Positions 57,077 through 64,000 of a stretch of DNA of 64,000 nucleotides are shown here, in pieces. The stretch spans positions 1-64,000 of the forward strand of contig DASZRT010000055.1 in assembly GCA_035549075.1 (NCBI GenBank), given 5' to 3'. The translations under genes were made by a program, and so were the position numbers. Under the pieces are notes generated by a model. The model did not search any database and was not told the origin of the DNA. It was given only the letters and a program-made list of their open reading frames with translations. The DNA is from DASZFV01 sp035549075 (GTDB lineage Bacteria; Myxococcota_A; Polyangia; Fen-1088). How positions within the stretch are numbered: the stretch's first letter is position 1; every line of letters starts with the position of its first letter.

Positions 57077-58107
57077 CGAAGCGCCGCGGTGATTTCCGCG
57101 GCGGCGCGCGCGCAGCCGGCGGCGTCGACGTCGAGGTGGGTCACGAGGCGCAGGCGCCGCTCGCCGAACGGCAGGCACAGAACGCCGCGCGCCTCGAGGC
57201 GCTTCGCGATCTCGCGCGCGGGCGGCAGCGGCGCCGCGAGATCGACCATGACGATGTTGCTGGGCGGCGCCTCGACGGTGAGGCCCGGCGCGCCGCGCAG
57301 GCGCTCGGCGAGCAGCCGCGCGTGGGCGTGGTCGTCGCCGAGGCGCGCGACGTTATGGTCGAGCGCGTAGAGCGCCGCCGCCGCGAGGATGCCCGCCTGG
57401 CGCATGGCGCCGCCGAACATGCGACGAAAGCGCACGGCGCGCGCGATTCGCGCGCGCGAGCCGGCGAGCACCGAGCCGACGGGCGCGCCGAGCCCCTTCG
57501 AGAACGCGAGCGACACGGTGTCGAAGCCGGCGGCGAGCGAGCCGGGCGACTCGCCGAGCGCGGCGGCGGCGTTGAAGAGGCGCGCGCCGTCGAGGTGGAG
57601 CGCGACGCCGAGGCGCCGCGCCGTCGCGACGACGGCGTCCAGCTCGGCGCGCGGCCACACGACGCCGCCCGCGCGGTTGTGCGTGTTCTCGACGCACAAC
57701 AAGCGCGTCGCCGGCTGCATCGGCCCGGCCGCGATGTGCGCCGCGACGACCTCGTCGCTCGAGAAGGTCCCGCTGCCGCCGCGTCCGATCGATCGCAGCT
57801 GCACGCCCGCGATCGCGGCGGCGGCGCCCGACTCGTACCACATGAGGTGCGCGCCCTCGCTCGCGAGCACGTCGTCCCCCGGATCGCAGTGGACCTTGAG
57901 CGCGATCTGGTTCGCCATCGTGCCCGACGGCACGAACAGCGCCGCCTCGTGGCCCAGCAGCTCGGCGCAGCGCTCTTGCAGCCGCTTCACCGTCGGATCG
58001 TCGCCGAGCACGTCGTCGCCGACCTCGGCCGCCGCCATCGCCGCGCGCATGGCCGCCGAGGGACGCGTCACCGTGTCGCTGCGCAGATCGACGACCGAAG
58101 TCGTCAC
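57073..58107 (-). CDS. low-specificity L-threonine aldolase
   Basis: A 344-aa PLP enzyme of the beta-eliminating lyase superfamily, cleaving threonine to glycine and acetaldehyde (and related beta-hydroxy amino acids). The opening VVDLRSDTVTRPSAAMRAAMA (about 6-26) is the family start; VPSGTMANQIALK (about 62), LHLDGARLFNAA (about 165) and SLAFSKGLGAPVGS with the PLP Lys near 199 are typical. The C-terminus SNIVMVDL...LPFGERRLRLVTHLDV also fits. GTG 58107 overlaps the stop of the flippase-like gene (GTGA), so the two are coupled, although no common pathway is evident. Confidence 0.88.
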   Translation of the reverse strand: MTTSVVDLRSDTVTRPSAAMRAAMAAAEVGDDVLGDDPTVKRLQERCAELLGHEAALFVPSGTMANQIALKVHCDPGDDVLASEGAHLMWYESGAAAAIAGVQLRSIGRGGSGTFSSDEVVAAHIAAGPMQPATRLLCVENTHNRAGGVVWPRAELDAVVATARRLGVALHLDGARLFNAAAALGESPGSLAAGFDTVSLAFSKGLGAPVGSVLAGSRARIARAVRFRRMFGGAMRQAGILAAAALYALDHNVARLGDDHAHARLLAERLRGAPGLTVEAPPSNIVMVDLAAPLPPAREIAKRLEARGVLCLPFGERRLRLVTHLDVDAAGCARAAAEITAALR

Positions 58108-59216
58108 GACGCGAGGCCTTCGTCCGCCTCGGCCGCCGCGTCTTCGGCGGCGCGGTTCGAGGCGCGCACGGCGTCGGTGAGCGACGTGTTGACGCCCGCC
58201 GCGCGCAGCGCCGGCAGCGACAGCACGCCCGCGCCCACGTACCAGATCGTCTGCAGCCCGTGCAGCACGATGCCGTAAGCCATGCCCGTCGACTTCACGA
58301 CGCCCTCGGGCAAGTACGCGAGCAGCGCGAGCCGGATCGCGAGCTGGTACTGACCGACGAGGCCCGGCGAGTTCGGCAGCGACAAGACGACGCCCGCGAA
58401 GGCCATCGTCGTGTAGGCCGCGCCCAGCGAGATCGGCAGGCCCATCTGGCGCGCGAGCAGCCACATGCCGAGGCCGTTGCTGCCCCAGTAGATCACCGAC
58501 TGCAGCAAGAAGATGCCGAAGTTGCGGTGATCGGACAGCACGCTGAAGCCCGAGATGAGCGCGCGCAGCCGTTCGCCGATCTTGTGGGCGAGGCCAGGCG
58601 CGAGCCAATGCAGCAGCGACACGCGCAGCGCGAAGGCGATCGTCGCGTCGGTCCACACGCGCGCGAGCGCGAGGAACGTGGTGAGCCCCACGAAGCCCAG
58701 CAGCGACAACCACGCGCCGAAGCGCAGCGCCGGCGTGAACGAGCTGGCACCCGAGACCATGTATGAGATGAAAAACAGGATCGAGATGAGGAGCCCGTCG
58801 ATGATGCGCTCGACGGCGACCGTGCCGAGCAGCGCCGTCATGCCGACGTCGCGCTCGCGCGTCACGAAGTAGGGGCGCACGAACTCGCCGAGGCGAACGG
58901 GCAGCGCGAGGATCGCCATGAAGCCCACCGACGACAGCGGCAGCATGCGCGACAGCGGCAGCGACACGCCCACGGGCCGCAGCAGGTACTCCCAGCGCCA
59001 CGCCCGAAACAGATGCGTCACCGCGCACGTCGCGAGGAACAACAACACGGTGCTCGGGTGCAGCGAGCGGATGCCCGCGAGCACGGCCGCGCCGTCGACG
59101 CCGCGCGCGGCGAAGTACACGCATACGGCGCCCATGGCCACCGAGACGGCGATCTTGAGCGCGAGCTTGCCGTTCACGGCGCCGGCCTCACGCCCGCGGG
59201 GCATCGGGCAGCTCAC
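58104..59216 (-). CDS. lysylphosphatidylglycerol-synthase-type flippase-like membrane protein (UPF0104)
   Basis: A 370-aa integral membrane protein with about eight hydrophobic segments, of the AglD/MprF N-terminal (LPG_synthase_TM) family. Conserved features are the RPVGVSLPLSRMLPLSSVGFMAILALPVRLGEFVRP run (about 81-115), with the Arg-Glu pair, and GTVAVERIIDGL (about 130). Members move lipids or sugar-lipids across the membrane, but substrates vary. The start at ATG 59216 gives a 29-base overlap with the PHP gene upstream; a GTG about 13 codons later (VNGKLAL) would remove most of this overlap. Threonine aldolase follows with a 4-base overlap. Confidence 0.78.
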   Translation of the reverse strand: MSCPMPRGREAGAVNGKLALKIAVSVAMGAVCVYFAARGVDGAAVLAGIRSLHPSTVLLFLATCAVTHLFRAWRWEYLLRPVGVSLPLSRMLPLSSVGFMAILALPVRLGEFVRPYFVTRERDVGMTALLGTVAVERIIDGLLISILFFISYMVSGASSFTPALRFGAWLSLLGFVGLTTFLALARVWTDATIAFALRVSLLHWLAPGLAHKIGERLRALISGFSVLSDHRNFGIFLLQSVIYWGSNGLGMWLLARQMGLPISLGAAYTTMAFAGVVLSLPNSPGLVGQYQLAIRLALLAYLPEGVVKSTGMAYGIVLHGLQTIWYVGAGVLSLPALRAAGVNTSLTDAVRASNRAAEDAAAEADEGLAS

Positions 59217-59922
59217 CGGCGAGCAAGCGCCGCGGCGTCTCGTCGAGCATCTGGTCGAGCACGTGCTGCCCGCGCTGTTTGCGAATCCACGCCATCCCCG
59301 CCGCGACCGACGTCTGATCCTCGGGACGATGAATGTCCGAGGCCGCGCCGTGCGCGAGCCCCTCGAGCACGAGCTTCCGCGCCGCCTTCATCTCGGCCTT
59401 GCCGTGCGCGCCGTCGAGCGCGCCGAGGTCGATGAGCATGACGGCGTGCCGCCCGAGGCGCTCGCACAGCGACACGTCGTTCTGCACCGCCGTGTACCGC
59501 TCGGGGTGCGCCATGACGGGCATGTATCCGCGCACGCGAATTTGAAACAGCTGCGTCTCCATCTCGGCCGGCATCATCTGCGGGTTCACCTCGAACAGGA
59601 ACGCGGGCGTCGCGTCGTACGTCGGGACCTTCTGCTCACCGAGGCGGCCGTGAAAGACGGTGTCCCAAAAGTTTTCGGCGGCGAGGCCCAGCTTCGGCGC
59701 GTTGGCGGTCGCGCCGATCGCCGCCGTGACCTGCGCGTAGGCGGCGTCGATCTTCGCGCGCTCCGGCATGAACATGCCCGCGCGCTGGTGCGGCGTCGCG
59801 AACAGCTGCGTGAAGCCGAGCGACGCGATGGCGCGCAGCATCTGCAGCGACATCTCCAGGCTCGTCGCGCCGTCGTCGAGCGCGGGCAAATAGTGGGAGT
59901 GGAGGTCGACGTAGTGGGGCAT
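59188..59922 (-). CDS. PHP-type tyrosine-protein phosphatase (CpsB/YwqE family)
   Basis: A 244-aa metal-dependent phosphatase that in this family dephosphorylates tyrosine kinases regulating exopolysaccharide export. Metal ligands: DLHSHYLPALDDG (about 5-17) with two His and Asp residues, ATPHQRAG (about 43), AEN (about 81), AHPERYTAV (about 137) and DIHRPED (about 195). The ATG at 59922 begins at the family core (MPHYVDLHSH), making the longer upstream open frame unlikely. No capsule kinase is adjacent. Neighbouring flippase-like gene gives a mild envelope context. Confidence 0.85.
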   Translation of the reverse strand: MPHYVDLHSHYLPALDDGATSLEMSLQMLRAIASLGFTQLFATPHQRAGMFMPERAKIDAAYAQVTAAIGATANAPKLGLAAENFWDTVFHGRLGEQKVPTYDATPAFLFEVNPQMMPAEMETQLFQIRVRGYMPVMAHPERYTAVQNDVSLCERLGRHAVMLIDLGALDGAHGKAEMKAARKLVLEGLAHGAASDIHRPEDQTSVAAGMAWIRKQRGQHVLDQMLDETPRRLLAGELPDAPRA

Positions 59923-60092
59923 GGCCGCCGGACGTCCGACGATATCTCGGCGCCGCAAGGCTCGCCACCGGGGACTCTGGGGGGGACTCACTCCAGGGGG
60001 GATGGAGGTTTTCGATTGAGCGACGCTGCCATTTCAGGCTTTTGGGGGACTCAAGTCATCGGAATATTTCTTGCTTTGGTCAGCGCCACCCC

Positions 60093-60587
60093 ATGAGCGA
60101 CAAAGTAGTACTCCCGAAGTTCGACCTTCCCGGCACCGGCCCCCACCCCGCGGTGCGCGCGCTGTGGATCGTCGGCGGCCTCCTCGGCGTTTCGATGTTG
60201 GTGTTGGGCGGGGCGGTGTGGAGACATCATGCGGCGCAGGAGGCGGCCGTTCAGGAAGCCAAGGCGCACGCCGACGCCGAGCTCGCCGCCGCGAAGCAGG
60301 CCGAGGCCGACAAGCTCGCCGCCGCGAACAAGCCGGCCGGCGCGCCGAGCGCCGCCGCGACGGCGCCGTCGGCTGCGACGCCCGTCGCCGCCGCCGTCGC
60401 CACGACGGAGAACGCCGCGCCGAAGACGAGCGGCCATCACCGCTCGTCATCGCACGGCAAGGCCCCGCACGGCGCGCACGCGTCCAAGGGCGCGACGCTC
60501 GCCAAGGCCGACACGCATGGCAAGTCGGCCGCGTCGAAGAAGAAGGGCGACGACGCGATCGACAAGCTGCTCGCCTCGTTCAAGTAA
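60093..60587 (+). CDS. single-span membrane protein with Ala/Lys/His-rich tail
   Basis: A 164-aa protein of unknown function. Residues about 23-44 form one transmembrane helix (LWIVGGLLGVSMLVLGGAVW). The following 50 residues are a likely coiled coil of Ala/Glu/Lys (AAVQEAKAHADAELAAAKQAEADKL); the last 60 are Ser/His/Lys-rich and disordered. Its codon usage fits a real gene. No ribosome site is obvious before the ATG at 60093. The 170-base region upstream (59923-60092) contains three copies of GGGGACTC (59970, 59982, 60045) and no gene. It precedes a similar coiled-coil protein at 60730, and both may belong to an envelope scaffold. Confidence 0.62.
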   Translation: MSDKVVLPKFDLPGTGPHPAVRALWIVGGLLGVSMLVLGGAVWRHHAAQEAAVQEAKAHADAELAAAKQAEADKLAAANKPAGAPSAAATAPSAATPVAAAVATTENAAPKTSGHHRSSSHGKAPHGAHASKGATLAKADTHGKSAASKKKGDDAIDKLLASFK

Positions 60588-60698
60588 CCGACAGGCGCCA
60601 TTCGCGCGCGCGACCGTCGACGGTGTTCCGTCACGGACGTGTCGCGCCCGAGACGAAGAAATCCCGCGTCGATTCGCGCCGCCGTGCGTTTGAACCCG

Positions 60699-60707
60699 TG
60701 GGATAAT
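60699..60707 (+). promoter_or_regulatory. extended -10 element (TGG GATAAT) before the coiled-coil membrane protein gene
   Basis: TGGGATAAT ends 22 bases before the ATG at 60730. The predicted start near 60714 leaves a short leader with a GGAAGGGG ribosome site, so unlike other boxes here it is not leaderless. Confidence 0.45.
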
Positions 60708-60729
60708 CGTGTTACTGGAAGGGGCACGC

Positions 60730-61458
60730 ATGTCGGAACGTCGCGAGAACTCGGTCCTCTTTTCGCTCAAAGAGCTGCGCAACATCGAGGATGGGCGCAT
60801 CCAGAAGGAAAAGGACGAGGCGCGGGCCCGCGTCGAGGCCGAGGCCGCGGCGAAGGCGGCCGCCGAGCGCGCGGCGCGCGAAGCTGAAGAGCGCGCGCGG
60901 CGCGAAGAAGAAGATCGCGTTCGGCGCATCGAAGAAGAGAAAGAGGCGCGCGTCCGCGAGGACCAGATCCGCCTCCAAGAGGCCGAGCGGCGCGCGCGCG
61001 TCGAGGGCGAGGTTCGGCTGCAAGAGCAGCGGCTCCACCTCGAGGCGCAGGCGAAGCACCAGGCGAAGTCGCCCATGAAGGCGATCATCGGCGTGACGGG
61101 CGTGCTCGTCCTCGTCGCCGGCGGCCTCGGCTACAAGATGTACAGCGACCACCAGACCGAGATCGCGGCCGAGCGCGCCAAGCTCGCCGACGCGCAGGCG
61201 GCGGCGCAGGCCGCGCAGGCCGAGCTCAAGGCGCAGCTCACGGCGATCCAGAAGGACATGGACGCCAAGCTGTCCGCCGCGAAGAGCGACGCCGAGCGCG
61301 CGCAGATCCGCGCCGAGGCCGCGCAGCGCAGCGCCGCCGTGTCGTCGCACTCGGGGCACCACTCGTCGGGCAGCGACAAGCCGTCGACGGCGGCGGCCCC
61401 AAACTACAAGAAGATCGAGAAAAAGACCGTCAGCGACAACCCGCTCGAAGGGTTGTGA
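60730..61458 (+). CDS. coiled-coil single-span membrane protein with N-terminal ENSVLFSL motif
   Basis: A 242-aa protein. It starts MSERRENSVLFSLKELR, where residues 6-13 repeat exactly the ENSVLFSL octapeptide found inside the AgmX-like protein (217-224). Residues about 20-115 are a long charged coiled coil (Arg/Glu/Ala), then a transmembrane helix at about 120-140 (IIGVTGVLVLVAGGLGYKMY), then another Ala/Lys-rich coiled coil (about 145-200) and a Ser/His-rich end. The layout suggests a cytoplasmic rod linked through the membrane to a periplasmic rod. Function unknown. ATG 60730 is preferred to GTG 60709 because of the ribosome site before it. Confidence 0.7.
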   Translation: MSERRENSVLFSLKELRNIEDGRIQKEKDEARARVEAEAAAKAAAERAAREAEERARREEEDRVRRIEEEKEARVREDQIRLQEAERRARVEGEVRLQEQRLHLEAQAKHQAKSPMKAIIGVTGVLVLVAGGLGYKMYSDHQTEIAAERAKLADAQAAAQAAQAELKAQLTAIQKDMDAKLSAAKSDAERAQIRAEAAQRSAAVSSHSGHHSSGSDKPSTAAAPNYKKIEKKTVSDNPLEGL

Positions 61459-61503
61459 TCCGGCGCGCGGGCCGCGCGACGGCCGCGCGCGCTTCCGCGC
61501 TCG

Positions 61504-61512
61504 TGTGATAGA
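61504..61512 (+). promoter_or_regulatory. extended -10-like element (TGT GATAGA) for pyrE
   Basis: TGTGATAGA ends 9 bases before the pyrE ATG at 61522; no ribosome site intervenes. It fits the leaderless pattern but its match to TATAAT is weaker than the others. Confidence 0.35.
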
Positions 61513-61521
61513 AAAGCGCCC

Positions 61522-62088
61522 ATGATCGGCGACGAGCAGTTCGAGCTGCAGCGGAAGCGGTTGTTGGAGATCATGACGAAGCTCTCGTACGAGCAGCGCG
61601 AAGTGACGCTGGCGTCGGGCGCGAAGAGCAACTTCTACATCGACTGCAAGCAGTCGGTGCTCACGGCCGAGGGGCACTTCCTCGTCGGCACGTTGCTGGG
61701 ACGGCTGCTCGCGACCAAAGCGCCCGACGTCGAGGCGATCGGCGGCGTCACGATGGGCGCCGACCCGCTGGCGTCGGCCGTGTCGACGGTGAGCTTCATC
61801 GCGGGGCGCCCGCTGCCGGCCTTCTACGTGCGCAAGGAGCCGAAGGGCCACGGCACGGGGCAGTGGATCGAAGGCACGAAGTCGCTGCGTCCCGGGATGC
61901 GCGTCGCGATCCTCGAGGACGTCGTCACGACGGGCGGCTCGGCGCTCAAGGCGATCGCGCGCGCGCGCGAGCACGGCCTCGACGTCGCGGTCATCCTCGG
62001 CCTCGTCGACCGCGAAGAGGGCGGACGCGAGACGCTCGAGAAGGAAGCGCCGCTCTACACGCTGTTCCGGCGGCGAGACTTCGTATGA
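61522..62088 (+). CDS. pyrE: orotate phosphoribosyltransferase
   Basis: Adds ribose-5-phosphate from PRPP to orotate to give OMP in pyrimidine synthesis. The 188-aa protein has SGAKSNFYIDCKQSVL (about 33-48), the type I PRTase motif AILEDVVTTGGSALKAI (about 130-146), and KEPKGHGTGQWIEG (about 110), which holds the flexible catalytic loop lysine region. Usual length for bacterial PyrE. No other pyr gene is in the window. The next lipoprotein gene begins inside its stop (ATGA overlap), so the two share a message. It is next to an extended -10-like box. Confidence 0.93.
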   Translation: MIGDEQFELQRKRLLEIMTKLSYEQREVTLASGAKSNFYIDCKQSVLTAEGHFLVGTLLGRLLATKAPDVEAIGGVTMGADPLASAVSTVSFIAGRPLPAFYVRKEPKGHGTGQWIEGTKSLRPGMRVAILEDVVTTGGSALKAIARAREHGLDVAVILGLVDREEGGRETLEKEAPLYTLFRRRDFV

Positions 62089-62717
62089 GCGGGCGGGGCG
62101 TCGTCATCCTCGCGGCGGTCGTCGTCGCGGCGGCCGGCTGCGCCAACCGCAAAGACATCGTCGTCGACTTCTCGGAGACGCCGCGCGACTACGTCACGAA
62201 GGACTACGAGCGCGTCTACGAGCGATGGACGCGGCACGAGGCCGTGCTCCGCGACGTCGACGTCGCGCTCGAGGCGTGGGCGACGTTCAAGAGCTGGGAC
62301 TTCCGCGAGGCGTACGTCGAGCACTACGCCGACGTCTACAGCCTCTCCGACGCCGATCGAAAGACGCTGCGCGAGGCGCAGCGGGACGCCTTCCACGCCG
62401 CCTACGAGTTCCACGTGACGGCGCAGTCGGCGGACTACCGGTGGAACGATCTCGAGCGGGAGAGCTCGCCGTGGCGCGTGACGCTCGTCGACGCCCTCGG
62501 CCACGAGCTCTCGCCCGAATACGTGCGCGTCGAGAAGCTGCCCGACGTCTACGAGCACGAGTTCTTCCCCTCGAAGACGCCGTTCTCGAAGACCTACGCG
62601 ATCCGCTTCCCCGCCGGCGCCGATCACGGCGACTTCGTGGGCCTCTCGTCGGGCTCAATCGTCCTCCGCATCGCCAGCCCCGCCGGCCGCCTAGAGCTCC
62701 GCTGGCACGCGAGCTGA
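62085..62717 (+). CDS. lipoprotein of unknown function, coupled to pyrE
   Basis: A 210-aa exported lipoprotein. The signal VVILAAVVVAAAGC has its lipobox Cys at 19. The mature part has no family I recognise; it is rich in charged and aromatic residues with helical YERVYERWTRHEAVLRDVDVALEAWATFKSW (about 45-75), followed by a beta-like C-terminal half (GSIVLRIASPAGRLELRW). The start overlaps the pyrE stop by 4 bases, so it is translated with pyrE, which is a curious pairing with no known functional logic. A convergent 12-base-pair hairpin follows the stop immediately. Confidence 0.7.
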   Translation: MSGRGVVILAAVVVAAAGCANRKDIVVDFSETPRDYVTKDYERVYERWTRHEAVLRDVDVALEAWATFKSWDFREAYVEHYADVYSLSDADRKTLREAQRDAFHAAYEFHVTAQSADYRWNDLERESSPWRVTLVDALGHELSPEYVRVEKLPDVYEHEFFPSKTPFSKTYAIRFPAGADHGDFVGLSSGSIVLRIASPAGRLELRWHAS

Positions 62718-62750
62718 CGCTCGCTTCGCGGAAGGGCTGCGAAGCGAGCG
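62718..62750. terminator. 12-base-pair hairpin between convergent genes
   Basis: CGCTCGCTTCGC (62718-62729) and GCGAAGCGAGCG (62739-62750) pair perfectly around a nine-base loop. It fills the 34-base gap between the pyrE-linked lipoprotein and the DUF4388-like gene. Six bases beyond it on the plus strand is CCTTTT, a weak T-run, so it may terminate on both sides. Confidence 0.65.
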
Positions 62751-62751
62751 A

Positions 62752-64000
62752 TCAGCCTTTTCGTTTTGGCCGGCCGCGGTCGAGGTCGCCGAAGTCTTCG
62801 ACGTCTTCGCGCTTGTAGAGGTCGGCCTCGCGCGCGAAGAAGTCGGCCTCGACGGCGTCGAACGCCGTGCTGGGCGTGAGGCGCGCGCCCGAGAGCACCT
62901 TCTTGAGCTTGTTCTTCGAGTCGGGGCCCGACAGCATCGCGTCGAGCGAAGGTCGTCCGCCGCTGTCGCGCAGGCTTCCCGGCGGCGCCGGCGTCTTGCG
63001 CAGCGGATCCTTGACCTCTTTGACGACCACCGACGGCGCGGGCGTCACGCGGCGCGCGGGCGGCTCGTTGCTTTGCGGCGTGAGGCCCCGCGCCGTGATG
63101 GGTGGTGCGTCGCTCGGCGCCATCGACGTCGCGGGCGGAAGGCTGTCGAGCCGAACTTGAACCGTGGGCGCGTCCCCGAGCGCCGACAGCGACGCGGGCG
63201 TGGGGCGGGGCGCGGTTCGTTTCGGCGTGATCTCGCCGCCGATGACGCCAGGCTTCTTCTGCGTGAGCAGGATCGGCCCCGAGCTGCGCGTCGAACCCGG
63301 CGTGGGCGCGTTGAACGCGCGCGACGACGGCGCCTCGGGCATGGGCGCGCCGACGGGCTCGTCGCCGTAGCCGCCGTCGAGCGTGCGCAGCTTGCGGCTC
63401 GGGCGCTTCTTGTCGCCGCCGACGACGCCGCGATCGTCGGGCACGATCGTCCAGTGCTCGAGCATCGAGCGCGGCTCGTCGGCCGACGGCGCGCCGTCGG
63501 ACTTCACGACGATCGCGCCCGACTCGATGAGGCGCTTGACGACCCTCAGCGTGTCGAACACGCGAAACGGGCTCTCCTCGATCACCTCGGTGAGGATGCG
63601 GTTGCCGTCGAAGAGCCGCAGCGCGGGGCCGGCCTGGCTCGGCTGCAGCCCCGACGCGTCGGCGCGTTCGGACGGCACGTAGATCGCGCGCGGCGCGCCG
63701 AGATCGCGCGCGGCGTGGGCGAAGTCGCGCAGGAAACGCTCGCACTCGTCGAGCAGCTCCTGCGCCGACATGTGCAGGTTCGAGCGCTTCGGCACGGCGC
63801 GGAACTTCAGCGAGATCGCCGCCTCTTCCCACAGCAGCAGCTGGTGCAGCGCCGGCAAACCTTGCAGGCCGGCGACGTGCACGGCCATGACGGCACCGTC
63901 GGCGACGCGCAGCTCGGCGCGCTTGTTGCCGCGGTTGATGAGCACGATCGCCGAGCGCCCCGTGACGGCGAGGGCGCGCAGCAAATAGAAGAGGCCGTGG
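62752..64000 (-). CDS. DUF4388-like protein, N-terminus beyond the window edge
   Basis: At least 416 residues are visible; the frame is open to the last base, so the N-terminus is missing. The visible start (HGLFYLLRALAVTGRSAIVLINRG, then RVADGAVMAVHVAGLQGLPALHQLLLWEEAAISLKFRA) has the repeated strand-helix style of DUF4388 (PATAN-type) domains, found in myxobacterial signalling proteins. After about residue 160 it becomes a long low-complexity, Pro/Ser/Thr-rich region, then a charged C-terminal segment (LDAMLSGPDSKNKLKKVL; FFAREADLYKREDVEDFGDLDRG). A regulatory adaptor role is inferred from the family. A TTG at 63984 could begin translation but the coding frame continues before it. Confidence 0.65.
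   Translation of the reverse strand, partial: HGLFYLLRALAVTGRSAIVLINRGNKRAELRVADGAVMAVHVAGLQGLPALHQLLLWEEAAISLKFRAVPKRSNLHMSAQELLDECERFLRDFAHAARDLGAPRAIYVPSERADASGLQPSQAGPALRLFDGNRILTEVIEESPFRVFDTLRVVKRLIESGAIVVKSDGAPSADEPRSMLEHWTIVPDDRGVVGGDKKRPSRKLRTLDGGYGDEPVGAPMPEAPSSRAFNAPTPGSTRSSGPILLTQKKPGVIGGEITPKRTAPRPTPASLSALGDAPTVQVRLDSLPPATSMAPSDAPPITARGLTPQSNEPPARRVTPAPSVVVKEVKDPLRKTPAPPGSLRDSGGRPSLDAMLSGPDSKNKLKKVLSGARLTPSTAFDAVEADFFAREADLYKREDVEDFGDLDRGRPKRKG

Overview
The window is a gene-dense, very GC-rich stretch of bacterial chromosome with strong G/C third-position bias. The gene content points to Myxococcota, most likely the Polyangia side, by inference from protein families rather than a marker gene. 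It carries many secreted lipoproteins and Cys-rich surface proteins, several PilZ proteins, an MJ0042 zinc-ribbon/GYF-2/AgmX-like protein, futalosine-pathway menaquinone genes, and an alternative complex III joined to a caa3 oxidase. I count 62 protein genes, two cut by the window edges. I see no tRNA or rRNA, no CRISPR array, no insertion sequence and no prophage. No gene-free gap exceeds 300 bp.

Layout. 1-6057: an S11 DD-peptidase (cut), glycerate 2-kinase, a DUF1624-like membrane protein, a HEAT-repeat protein, and mqnD/mqnB facing each other. 6182-10297: a 2-Cys peroxiredoxin, then a coupled lipoprotein, outer-membrane barrel and cupredoxin cassette. 10291-14860: hydrolase, PKD lipoprotein, a MinD-like/PilZ fusion divergent from a one-domain Fis-type regulator, and an SDR. 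15117-18363: a dihaem lipoprotein and an HDOD protein. 18566-31297: one 12-gene respiratory operon, actABCDEF, a small membrane protein, sco, then coxBACD of the A2 caa3 type. 31351-38004: SLT-type transglycosylase, an HExxH/YkgJ fusion, an FAD enzyme, and a four-gene minus-strand run with two PilZ proteins. 38135-41572: folD and parAB followed by a PilZ-like/pseudo-receiver protein. 41757-48695: a small acidic protein, a tandem-DsbA protein, lipoproteins (one with hexapeptide repeats) and an ABC-F ATPase. 48799-53444: serine pathway aminotransferase, serA, hisZ and purA. 53696-64000: AgmX-like protein, Fe-S protein, EF-hand protein, lone biotinyl domain, threonine aldolase, flippase-like membrane protein, PHP phosphatase, two coiled-coil/Ala-rich single-TM proteins, pyrE, a lipoprotein and a DUF4388-like protein (cut).

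How the genes fit together. Menaquinone made through MqnB/MqnD would feed alternative complex III, which passes electrons to the haem c on CoxB of the adjacent oxidase; SCO would load CuA. Peroxiredoxin, tandem DsbA and the cupredoxin cassette suggest attention to envelope redox and metal chemistry. Three PilZ domains keep both c-di-GMP-binding motifs, so c-di-GMP control of envelope or motility functions is likely.

Control signals. A near-consensus promoter precedes actA, and another with a perfect TATAAT precedes the AgmX-like gene. Several genes (SDR, folD, dsbA-like, pyrE, the hexapeptide-repeat lipoprotein and the DD-peptidase) have a -10-like element only a few bases before the start codon and no Shine-Dalgarno site, suggesting leaderless transcripts.
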